Part shown: positions 6,730 to 13,417 of the stretch, in pieces
Position numbering within the stretch: the stretch's first letter is position 1
Layout of the letters: each line of letters opens with the position of its first letter
NCBI GenBank assembly: GCA_028285285.1
Contig: JANQPW010000374.1
Span: 1 to 13,417 of the forward strand
From: Silvanigrellales bacterium
GTDB lineage: Bacteria > Bdellovibrionota_B > Oligoflexia > Silvanigrellales > Silvanigrellaceae
Direction of reading: 5' to 3'
Length of the DNA: 13,417 nucleotides
The notes under the pieces: generated by a model
Database searches by the model: none
Told to the model about the DNA's origin: nothing
What the model saw: only the letters and a program-made list of their open reading frames with translations
Translations under genes and position numbers: made by a program

Positions 6730-9700
6730 TTATTCAACACTCATGCAGTAAAAGTGGCGATTCGTATTGCTGCAAAAGGTTGTGTTCCGGTTGATCCAGC
6801 TTGAGTAATTTTCCCAGGTTGGTTGACCAAATCGAACGCTGCCTGAGGTCGATGTCCAGGCGGAGCAGTCGCCGGTGCCTGCATAGATTCCGGCATTGGT
6901 GGTTGCGGTGAAGGCCTCATCGGCTCCACCTGAGACAATGGTGTTGTCGGGAAGTCGAACAATTTTAGATCCGCCGAGCACCCCGTCGAAAAAGTCGACC
7001 TCGCCTGTGGCTAAGGTTGTGTCGTTCACGTTTTTGATAACCTCCGAAGCTCCAATCGAGAGCCGATCTTTTGCATCTTCTGTGGTGGTTGAAAGGACAG
7101 CCTTCCAAGAGTTTGCGGGAAGAGAGTTGGCACTGGCTAGTGTTGCGCATGTTTGGTCGGCTCCATCGATCCCACCAAGATTTCCGCTGTAGCTCGCGGG
7201 GGTGATGAAGAGAAGACGATGCCCAAGATTTGAGTGCAGACCGTCCCAGCTGTAGGAATACAAAGGGTTGTCATTTTTGTCGTAAACACAGACGCGAAAT
7301 GCCGCTAAGGTTCCGGGGGTAAGGTCTTTGTCGTAGACGATAGTTCCGCCATCAGCTGGGAAGTCCTGGTCGTCTCCCCCTCCTGTGCTGCCAATTGAGT
7401 GTCTGGAATCTCCTCCGAGCAAAGAGCAGGCATCAGAGACCCCGGTGGAGTTTGAGTATTGAATCATGACCTTACCAAAACTGTTTGAAAGGGCCGACCC
7501 TGTTGTGGTGAAGTCTATGGTCAGTCGCATGTCACCCGTGATGGTTGGGTGCTGTTCTAGGGTAACGCTCTCGAGATGTGGTGCAGATTGATTCACGCAC
7601 ATCAGGGCTCGGGTTTGGTCGCAGTTGGTGGAAAACTTGCTGAAGGCATTTGAGACGTCGTCGGAGTTTCCAACCCATGCGTTGTGGGTCGACGAAGCAG
7701 AGCTCCAGTTATTGCAATTGTATTCTGTTGTGATGCTGCCGAAGTTACCACTTCCCGTCCACACTTTAGTGTCGCTCACAACTGCGCCGGTTTCGTCTTT
7801 GTCAAACCCGGCGTCAAAGCTCCCATCCCAAAAGTCGGTTTCGTCGTCAGCAACCTTGGTGCCAAGGTCGATATCATAGATGGGTCGCGTCATGTGGAGT
7901 CGACGCGCCGCACCGCTTTCTTTGTCTCCGACCACAGCCCGCCAGTAGCCCCCAAGGCCAGCATCGTTTGCCAGTTTTTGGCAGCGGTAGTCGGCACCAA
8001 TAAGGCCGTGAGAAAAGGTTTGAGAGTCGTAAGTTGAGGTGAAATCTCCAGTATGGGTTTCACTGGTGACAAAGATTCGATGATTTCCTGCGATGACCCC
8101 TTCTAGTTTAACCGAAGACTCGAGGCCGACCCCGTCGGTGACGCAAACGATGTAGCTATAGGTCGTGCCGTATTCAGCGCCTGTGTCTGTGTAGTCGAGA
8201 TCCACAAATGTTGAGCCCCACACAGCCAGTAAGGCTCCTGCAGTGCAGTCTGCAATAGTTCCTGCGGTGTTGCGGCGAAGGCTCACACTCGCGATATCGG
8301 CGACATCGGTGGGGTAATCGATTCGAACGCCTAGCTCATCAAGACCATTTGTTGGAATGAGTGAAAGTGTTGGTGCTGGAGGAGCTGTCGTGTCTTTTGT
8401 CCATGTGGCACTCGTTGCGGCAGAGAAATCTTGCCAGTTTCCAAAGTTGTCTCGGCCCACAACACAGATCCAAACACTGCCATCTGCGAGCCCCGAAATG
8501 TCATCGGTGATGGTCGTTGAGGTGCTCGTTTCGGAGGAGTATCCAGAGGAGTTCGTGCAGTCGGCCGCTCCTGCACCCACTTTGTGTCTGTAGTGCGTGA
8601 CGTCTGCCCCCGAAACGGAAATGCCAAGGGTTGTTGTGGTGTTTGTCGCCGTTGGTTGCCCTGCGAGCAGAGCCGTGGGAGCGGCAGTGTCTTTGGTCCA
8701 AGATTCACTCGTTGCACTGGAAAAGGACTGCCAGTTTCCAACTACGTCTTTGCCCACGAGGCACAGATACACCGTTCCATCCGCCAAAGCGGAGATGTCA
8801 ACGCCCGTGGAGCCGCTGTTGCTCAACTCTGCGCTGTAACCCGACTCTGCAAGGCAATCACTAGAGACACTTGTTGTCTTGTAGCGAAAGGAGCTGACAT
8901 CTGAGCTTGAAACGGTGATGTTGAAGTTGGTGAGGTTTGAAGTTCCGCTGGGCTGCCCAGTAACGGAGGCAGTGGGAGGAGTTGTGTCTTTGGTCCAGGA
9001 GGTACTGGTCGCAGATGCGGCTGCTTGGACATTTCCCACGGAGTCAATGCCGCGCACACAGAGCGCGACAGCTCCTTCTGCGCGCGCTGAAATATTGGTG
9101 GCGATGGGTGCCGAAACCAGTTGTGATGCTGAATAGCCAGAATCGGCGGAGCAGTCGGAAACGGTGTCGCCTATTTTAGAGATGTAGCTCACGACGTCGG
9201 AGCCCGAAATATTCACAGCCAAAGAAATGATGTTTGAAGAGCCTGCGGGCGCGCCGGAGATGATTGCTACCGGAGCGGTATTGTCAACAACCCACGAGGC
9301 TGTTGTGGCGGAAGCAAAGCTTTGCCAGTTGAGAGAGGAATCTCTCGCGACAACACAAAGAGTCAGGTTTCCTTCGGGAAGGTCTGCATGGCTGATCGAA
9401 ATTGATGTGGCCGCAGAAACTTCGCTGGAGTAGCTTGCCGAATCGGAGCAGTCTTCCGAGACGCCAAACTTGTATCTGTAATGGCTCACGTCATCGCCCG
9501 TAACGGACACAGCGATCGTTCCCGAAGTCGTGGCACTCATTGTGCCTGAGGGTGCTCCGCTAAGAACCGCAACCGGCGCTTGAACGTCGAGTGTGGTTGC
9601 GGAAACGACGCCGCCAAAGCTCGCATTTCCACTTTCGTCTACAACAACCAGTCCAAATGAGTATGCGGTTTCTTGTGTGAGCCCATAAAATCCGTACTCG

Positions 9701-10926
9701 CCAACAGACACCGGCGCCTCAAGGAAGCGATCGCTGTCTTTGAGTGCAAGAATCTCATCGACGGAATCAACTTTGTCTTCTGAGCTGGACCGCCCAATCG
9801 TGTAAGTCAACTGAGAGGTGTCTGTCATGTTGTCAGAGGCTAGGCCCCACTCTAATACCACGCTTGATGCGCCCACACTTCGAACCGCAAGTTGGCTTGA
9901 AAACTGGGGTGCCTCAGTATCCACTTCAGATTCCTTGGCACTCGGTTCGGTTTCTTCCGGGCTCGACCCAGGATCAGTGCTTTGCTTTGTGGTGGGTTCG
10001 TTGGCTTGCCATGGGTCTGTTCCAGCTGCGAGCTCCGCGGAGTCAGACACTCCGTCTGAATCGAAATCGCTTGTTTCGAGGTCGACTGGGGTTACCGATT
10101 GCATTGAGTTGTCTACAACAAAAGCAATGAGGCCACTCTTCCAATCAAGAGGCTGACCTGTCGAATCAGTTTCAGGCCATGCTATTGTCGGCACTTCCGA
10201 GTCGGTTGGGGCCGCCTGCAACGGCGCGTCTGTTGCCTCTCCAAACACAGGAAGCGTCAGAGTTGCCGCTGTTCCGTTTGCTAGTAGCAACGAGAGTGGT
10301 TCCGCTCCGCATCCCCTGTTGCTCGGGTTGAGGAGTTCACCGGTGATAGGGTCCTTGAATCCGACACGAAGGTCTGGTTGACCATCTGCTGATTTCGGAT
10401 ACTGCAGTGCGACGGTTCGGGTCTCAACCTCAGAAAGCTCTGGAAAAACAATATCGATGGGCTCGTCAGCGGTCAGAGAAATCCTGACTTCTTGCACCAC
10501 TTCCGATCTGAAAAATTTTGGAGACTTTTCTTGCGCAAAGGCTTTCGAACAAAACTCCGTCTTGCTTTCTTTTGACGGGTGCTCAATTCCGGCATAGAAG
10601 AATCGAAGGGTGATGTCTTCGTTAGGTACCGAGATGGCGTGCGAACTCACAGAAACGTCGAGACTCTCAGCTAGTTTTGTGCCATCGGCTTGGATAACCT
10701 CATAACTCAAAATAAAGTGGTCGTACTGGACATTCCCATTTGCAGAAGTCAGTGAAAGAGATCCTGACGCGTGGGAGGGCAGCTTGAATCGAACCTCTCG
10801 CTGAGGGTTTTCATCTGAAGCTTGATTGGTGAAAAAGGGATCGAAAAATCCACACCCTGGGGTGAGGGCCCCTAGTATCAGAGCACCAACCGAAAATTGG
10901 AGTTTGTTGGTTTGAGTCCAGCTCAC
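6730..10926 (-). CDS. Giant lipoprotein: TSP3-like motif, FN3/Ig-like repeats and two DUF1554 lectin-like domains
   Basis: From the GTG at 10926 the protein has 1398 residues. An in-frame ATG at 10956 lacks a ribosome site, whereas GGAAGGA lies 7 nt before the GTG, which also gives a compact lipoprotein signal (SVGALILGALTPGC, lipidated Cys25). Order of domains: a beta-rich N-terminal region (40-280); a calcium-binding TSP3-like DFDSDGVSDSAELAAGTDP (287-305); a Ser/Thr/Glu/Pro linker; an FN3-like domain (338-447); four 99-residue Ig-like repeats (450-847); a fifth diverged domain (848-947); DUF1554 (949-1112); a beta linker; and a second DUF1554 (1236-1398). DUF1554 resembles the leptospiral endostatin-like Len proteins, which bind host matrix proteins. 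Here each copy has four cysteines in similar spacing. A role as a surface adhesin is inference. It converges with the FecR gene. Confidence 0.9.
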   Translation of the reverse strand: MSWTQTNKLQFSVGALILGALTPGCGFFDPFFTNQASDENPQREVRFKLPSHASGSLSLTSANGNVQYDHFILSYEVIQADGTKLAESLDVSVSSHAISVPNEDITLRFFYAGIEHPSKESKTEFCSKAFAQEKSPKFFRSEVVQEVRISLTADEPIDIVFPELSEVETRTVALQYPKSADGQPDLRVGFKDPITGELLNPSNRGCGAEPLSLLLANGTAATLTLPVFGEATDAPLQAAPTDSEVPTIAWPETDSTGQPLDWKSGLIAFVVDNSMQSVTPVDLETSDFDSDGVSDSAELAAGTDPWQANEPTTKQSTDPGSSPEETEPSAKESEVDTEAPQFSSQLAVRSVGASSVVLEWGLASDNMTDTSQLTYTIGRSSSEDKVDSVDEILALKDSDRFLEAPVSVGEYGFYGLTQETAYSFGLVVVDESGNASFGGVVSATTLDVQAPVAVLSGAPSGTMSATTSGTIAVSVTGDDVSHYRYKFGVSEDCSDSASYSSEVSAATSISISHADLPEGNLTLCVVARDSSLNWQSFASATTASWVVDNTAPVAIISGAPAGSSNIISLAVNISGSDVVSYISKIGDTVSDCSADSGYSASQLVSAPIATNISARAEGAVALCVRGIDSVGNVQAAASATSTSWTKDTTPPTASVTGQPSGTSNLTNFNITVSSSDVSSFRYKTTSVSSDCLAESGYSAELSNSGSTGVDISALADGTVYLCLVGKDVVGNWQSFSSATSESWTKDTAAPTALLAGQPTATNTTTTLGISVSGADVTHYRHKVGAGAADCTNSSGYSSETSTSTTITDDISGLADGSVWICVVGRDNFGNWQDFSAATSATWTKDTTAPPAPTLSLIPTNGLDELGVRIDYPTDVADIASVSLRRNTAGTIADCTAGALLAVWGSTFVDLDYTDTGAEYGTTYSYIVCVTDGVGLESSVKLEGVIAGNHRIFVTSETHTGDFTSTYDSQTFSHGLIGADYRCQKLANDAGLGGYWRAVVGDKESGAARRLHMTRPIYDIDLGTKVADDETDFWDGSFDAGFDKDETGAVVSDTKVWTGSGNFGSITTEYNCNNWSSASSTHNAWVGNSDDVSNAFSKFSTNCDQTRALMCVNQSAPHLESVTLEQHPTITGDMRLTIDFTTTGSALSNSFGKVMIQYSNSTGVSDACSLLGGDSRHSIGSTGGGDDQDFPADGGTIVYDKDLTPGTLAAFRVCVYDKNDNPLYSYSWDGLHSNLGHRLLFITPASYSGNLGGIDGADQTCATLASANSLPANSWKAVLSTTTEDAKDRLSIGASEVIKNVNDTTLATGEVDFFDGVLGGSKIVRLPDNTIVSGGADEAFTATTNAGIYAGTGDCSAWTSTSGSVRFGQPTWENYSSWINRNTTFCSNTNRHFYCMSVE
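8386..9579 (-). repeat. Four tandem Ig-like repeats within the lipoprotein gene (about 297-bp period)
   Basis: Units lie at about 9579-9277, 9276-8980, 8979-8683 and 8682-8386. Each begins with a form of PVA.LSG.PSG or PTA..GQP.. and contains DCS..SGYS, an ADG-V-LCVVG-D segment, GNWQ and then SATS-SWTKDT. The Cys pair is 31 residues apart in every unit. Equivalent cysteines recur exactly every 99 residues (493, 592, 691, 790 and 524, 623, 722, 821), which suggests an internal disulfide in each domain and descent by duplication. Protein similarity is clear while the DNA has diverged. Confidence 0.88.
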
Positions 10927-10933
10927 AATGAGT

Positions 10934-10940
10934 TCCTTCC
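10934..10940 (-). promoter_or_regulatory. Ribosome binding site deciding the lipoprotein start
   Basis: On the minus strand GGAAGGA precedes the GTG at 10926 by 7 nt. The upstream ATG at 10956 is preceded by ACTCTCTCAG, with no Shine-Dalgarno. Confidence 0.65.
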
Positions 10941-11137
10941 CATCTAACCCCTTCATCTGAGAGAGTTATCGCGCTGCTGCAAGCGCATGAACTCCTTCGG
11001 CGTCTGGGTCAAAAGACTGAGGGTGTTCAGTGAAAATATATCTATTACAGGGTGTTATGTTTGTGGTGGGATTCGCCAACAAACCTGGTTTTTGGGGCTG
11101 CTTCGGCCCCCATATGGTCAGAGCCTGCCGCAGTCTC

Positions 11138-11151
11138 AGAACTCGAGTTCT
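11138..11151. promoter_or_regulatory. 14-bp perfect palindrome in the divergent lipoprotein/amidase intergenic region
   Basis: AGAACTCGAGTTCT is a perfect palindrome 51 nt upstream of the amidase start. Its core has the form GAAC-N4-GTTC, also seen in Gram-positive-type LexA boxes, but one match may be chance. The rest of 10927-11202 holds an AT-rich stretch (11032-11048) and a GGGGC/GCCCC hairpin (11094-11110) with no following T-tract. I see no confident promoter. Confidence 0.35.
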
Positions 11152-11193
11152 TGTGCTAGGAAGTGTGGATGCCTCCCTTTGTTTGAAAGATGG

Positions 11194-11199
11194 AAGGAG
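11194..11199 (+). promoter_or_regulatory. Ribosome binding site of the amidase gene
   Basis: AAGGAG lies 3 nt before the ATG at 11203, which is rather close. It still supports this start over the far upstream in-frame ATG at 10987. The 72 residues that would be added from 10987 have no resemblance to amidases. Confidence 0.6.
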
Positions 11200-11202
11200 A
11201 AA

Positions 11203-12417
11203 ATGAGTAGTCATAGCATCGAATCTTCAAAAGCATTTGTGAACACATTCGAAATCAAGCCGAGAAATTCGGGAGAACTCAGAGATCTGAGTTTTGCAGT
11301 CAAAGACAATATCGATGTTGGCGGGTTCGCAACTTCGTTTGGAAGCACGTCTTGGCTTGAGTCTCACTCACCAGCCACAAACCACGCGACTTGCGTTGAG
11401 CAGCTGTTGAGTGCGGGTGCAACGTGTGTTGGGAAAACGATCTCCGACGAGCTCACCTGCAGTCTTGATGGCGAGAATTTGTACTTTGGTACCCCTCTGA
11501 ATCCGATCACTCCCGACCGTGTTCCCGGAGGATCGTCGAGTGGCTCGGCTTCAGCGGTGGCCTGTGGGTTAGTTGACTTTGCTCTGGGTACCGACAGTGC
11601 AGGTTCCATTCGAGTGCCGGGGAGCAATTGTGGTGTTTTTGGTTTGAGGCCTTCGCTTCACAGAATTTCTGAATCGGGGGTTTTACCGTTTGCCCCCAGT
11701 TCCAGCACTGTGGGGGTACTCGCTTGTGATTTGAAGACTTTGGAAAGAGTAGCCAAAGTTCTTTTGTCCAGCTGCGAAAGGGGAACAGCCTCGATTGGCC
11801 GGATTTATCTGTTAAAGGACGCGTTTTCTTTGGCGTCCAGAGAAATCAGTATCGCACTCGAAAAGGAGATATCAGGTCTTGCAAAGAGGAGCTCAGTGGT
11901 AATTGAGCCCGTTTCTTTGTCTGAAATTGTGGGTGAAAAGACTGACCTTGAATCTTGGAGAAGGGAGATATTCTCGCCACTGCAGTGCTCGGAAATCTGG
12001 AATGCCGTTGGTGCATGGATAGAAGACAAAAGGCCTCAAATGAGCCCTCGGGTTTCTGAGTCAATGAAACACTTCAAGAGTTTTGACCGTTCGAGCCTCA
12101 GTCGTGCTTTGAGTCTGCGTGAAAAGATGTTTCACAAGGTTGCCGATTTTGTGGGTCCTGATGACCTTGTTTGCTTCCCTACGGTTCCAAGGGTTGCTCC
12201 GTTCATTGGCGAGTTGGATGAGAAAGAGCGGAATATGGACTACTATATGCGAACAATGAGTGTGACGTGTTTTTCGAGCGTTGCGGCGCTTCCTGAGGTC
12301 ACTCTCCCCCTTGTAAAAGTGAACGGGGCGTCTGTTGGATTCTCTTTTGCCGCATCTCACCGGCGAGATGAGTTTTTACTTGCTTCGGTCTCAGAGCTTT
12401 TTCAGCGTTTTGGTTAG
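11203..12417 (+). CDS. Amidase signature family hydrolase
   Basis: From the ATG at 11203 the protein has 404 residues. The catalytic triad of the amidase signature family is present by visual alignment: Lys34 (FAVKDNID), cis-Ser111 in PGGSSSGSAS (108-117) and nucleophile Ser135 in LGTDSAGSIRVP (128-139). Other family matches are AFVNTFEI, ATCVGKTISDEL, FGTPLNP and CGVFGLRPS. These enzymes cleave C-N amide bonds. The closest look is the compact amidases related to the allophanate hydrolase AtzF group, lacking any extra C-terminal domain. The substrate is unknown. The usual TD(I/T)GGS motif reads TDSAGS here, a small deviation next to the nucleophile. The gene is divergent from the lipoprotein gene. 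Its TAG overlaps the convergent neighbour's stop. Confidence 0.93.
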   Translation: MSSHSIESSKAFVNTFEIKPRNSGELRDLSFAVKDNIDVGGFATSFGSTSWLESHSPATNHATCVEQLLSAGATCVGKTISDELTCSLDGENLYFGTPLNPITPDRVPGGSSSGSASAVACGLVDFALGTDSAGSIRVPGSNCGVFGLRPSLHRISESGVLPFAPSSSTVGVLACDLKTLERVAKVLLSSCERGTASIGRIYLLKDAFSLASREISIALEKEISGLAKRSSVVIEPVSLSEIVGEKTDLESWRREIFSPLQCSEIWNAVGAWIEDKRPQMSPRVSESMKHFKSFDRSSLSRALSLREKMFHKVADFVGPDDLVCFPTVPRVAPFIGELDEKERNMDYYMRTMSVTCFSSVAALPEVTLPLVKVNGASVGFSFAASHRRDEFLLASVSELFQRFG

Positions 12418-13313
12418 GGTGCTGCCAAGGCACAGCGTCCGGTGTAACCCATTGCTCCCGTTGTTGGGTTTGCGTTGAAATTCAGGGCGAATCTCCCCGC
12501 GAAGAGATCATTGCTCCAAGATGCTCCCCTGGCCCCCACAATGCTTTCGGCTCCCTGACTCGATATCGCCGTTCCGGGTCGTGTGAGGTAGTCGGCGTGG
12601 TGAAAACTCTCCTCAGGTGAGCTTTGGCTTCCGGTTGACAAGGGGAAGTGGAACAAAAAGCTCCAGGTCTTCGCAACGGATGTTGAAAATGCCCAGGTAC
12701 CAGGAATACCAATGCTGACTCCATCTGCAGCTTCACTCCAGAAGTTGTAGACAGCACCGTTGTGGGCCATTTCGTTGGTGTACTCCCAGGCCGTTCCAAT
12801 TTGATTTCGCGTGCCATAGCGTGACATGCAGCTTTCCGTGGAGTCACTCGTGCCATCTGCGGCGCCAAGCGCTGGAGCCCAGAACCCTGTCTCAATGTTG
12901 CAAAATGGATTTCCGGCAGCGTCTGGGGTGCCAAAAGCAGCGACCATCCATTCCATTCCCGTTGCAAGGTGAACTCTTCTTCCGCTGGTGTCGCCAGGCA
13001 GCAAGGTATCGTCGGCCCAGGCTGGGTCATCTGCTTCGAGAATGGCGGTGCGAGCGTCACAACCATGCTTGAACGTGTACCAGTTCAGGCTCATGGCTGG
13101 AGCAGTGGCTGGCACCGAAACAAAGTGACCGCCGCCGATTCCACCGGAGGCCGAGCCGTTGTCTGTGCAGGGGAAGTCGTCTGTTGTGCAGTTTTCCACA
13201 GTGCCGCTCGCGCTGACCTCAAAACAGGCGTCATCTGTTCTCCTTCTGAACAAATGACTCCCTCGGCTGTGCAGTTTCCGCACACCCGTTGTTTGTTCGT
13301 CTCCCGCAGGCAA
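12414..13313 (-). CDS. FGE/SUMF1-fold (sulfatase-modifying factor-like) protein, catalytic cysteines absent, apparently 5'-truncated
   Basis: The open frame gives up to 299 residues from a TTG at 13313, but the true N-terminus is probably lost. The C-terminal 200 residues follow the FGE-sulfatase pattern: ATGMEWMVAAFGTPD, SCMSRYGTRNQIGTAWEYTNEM (family: GNVWEWT), GARGASWSNDLFAGRFAL (family: RGGSW) and YTGRCAL (family: GFRCA). By eye, the two active-site Cys positions of true formylglycine-generating enzymes fall on Ser and Ala, so a structural or binding role in the C-type-lectin-like fold is more likely. The part before about 13235 is poor: a Cys-rich 16-codon stretch (CGNCTAEGVICSEGEQ, 13282-13235) sits in another frame, suggesting indels. 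No signal peptide is seen. A transposase gene starts just upstream in the opposite direction, so the gene may be a disrupted remnant. Confidence 0.72.
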   Translation of the reverse strand: MPAGDEQTTGVRKLHSRGSHLFRRRTDDACFEVSASGTVENCTTDDFPCTDNGSASGGIGGGHFVSVPATAPAMSLNWYTFKHGCDARTAILEADDPAWADDTLLPGDTSGRRVHLATGMEWMVAAFGTPDAAGNPFCNIETGFWAPALGAADGTSDSTESCMSRYGTRNQIGTAWEYTNEMAHNGAVYNFWSEAADGVSIGIPGTWAFSTSVAKTWSFLFHFPLSTGSQSSPEESFHHADYLTRPGTAISSQGAESIVGARGASWSNDLFAGRFALNFNANPTTGAMGYTGRCALAAP

Positions 13314-13330
13314 AGTGACCCCTTCTCAAA

Positions 13331-13337
13331 GAGGAGG
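13331..13337 (+). promoter_or_regulatory. Ribosome binding site of the transposase-like gene
   Basis: GAGGAGG precedes the ATG at 13347 by 9 nt, a strong match and a normal distance. It supports a real gene start close to the right edge. Confidence 0.6.
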
Positions 13338-13346
13338 AAAGCTTGC

Positions 13347-13417
13347 ATGAACTGCCCCCATTGCCAAAGTCTGCGAACCAAGAAGTCCGGTTTCTACACC
13401 CGCCCTTCCGACGAGCT
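13347..13417 (+). CDS. Zinc-ribbon transposase N-terminus (partial, continues beyond window)
   Basis: Only 23 codons are visible, beginning MNCPHCQSLRTKKSGFYTRP. A CPxC zinc-ribbon knuckle (Cys3, Cys6) followed by a Lys-rich turn and GFYTR is the usual opening of IS1- and IS1595/ISXO2-like transposases. The rest lies outside the window, so the family cannot be fixed. A strong ribosome site precedes it. The left end of the element should lie between about 13313 and 13346, next to the broken start of the FGE-like gene. I cannot identify a terminal inverted repeat with only one end available. Confidence 0.6.
   Translation, partial: MNCPHCQSLRTKKSGFYTRPSDE

Noticed and set aside
11094..11110. 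GGGGC/GCCCC hairpin as an intrinsic terminator
   Set aside because: The T-run precedes it on the plus strand and becomes an A-run after it on the minus strand, so it fits neither direction.
10987..11202. N-terminal extension of the amidase from the ATG at 10987
   Set aside because: The 72 added residues are unlike any amidase and contain many Cys and Trp. A ribosome site precedes the ATG at 11203, where family similarity begins.

Overview
The window reads as chromosomal DNA of a Gram-negative bacterium with about 50% GC. It has several exported or outer-membrane proteins: a lipoprotein with an LTPGC lipobox, two FecR-domain proteins with signal peptides, and a predicted C-terminal beta-barrel. 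The mix of paired DUF1554 domains, FecR proteins without a FecI sigma factor, a large Ig-like repeat lipoprotein and a zinc-ribbon transposase start is most like Bdellovibrionota or related former Deltaproteobacteria. That assignment is an inference from gene content only.

Left part (1-3175). A partial minus-strand gene encodes an SRAP (HMCES/YedK-type) abasic-site protein with the catalytic Cys2, Glu and His all visible. It runs off the left edge. It is divergent from a COG1373-type AAA+ ATPase with a C-terminal DUF4143/PD-(D/E)XK-like region. Between them lies a perfect 39-bp palindrome (19-bp arms) that ends 6 nt before the ATPase start codon. It contains -10-like TACAAT elements facing both ways. 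The ATPase gene overlaps by 4 nt (GTGA) with an acyltransferase-3 membrane protein gene.

Middle part (3317-10926). Two FecR-domain genes are divergent, with their starts less than 90 bp apart. The leftward one joins a FecR-like N-terminus to a helical middle and a predicted outer-membrane barrel. The rightward one is a secreted FecR protein with a long disordered tail. The latter ends 2 nt from the convergent end of a 4.2-kb gene for a giant lipoprotein. This lipoprotein has a TSP3-like calcium motif, an FN3-like domain, four 99-residue Ig-like repeats with exactly spaced cysteine pairs, and two DUF1554 lectin-like domains.

Right part (10927-13417). An amidase-signature hydrolase gene is divergent from the lipoprotein gene. 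It overlaps tail to tail, by its stop codon, with a minus-strand gene for an FGE/SUMF1-fold protein. That protein lacks the catalytic cysteines and looks 5'-truncated, possibly with compensating frameshifts. Immediately upstream of it, on the plus strand, the N-terminus of a zinc-ribbon transposase begins and runs off the right edge, which suggests a mobile element cut the FGE-like gene.

The most unusual structure is the SRAP / palindrome / ATPase divergon. The second is the cell-surface island of FecR, repeat-lipoprotein and lectin-fold genes.
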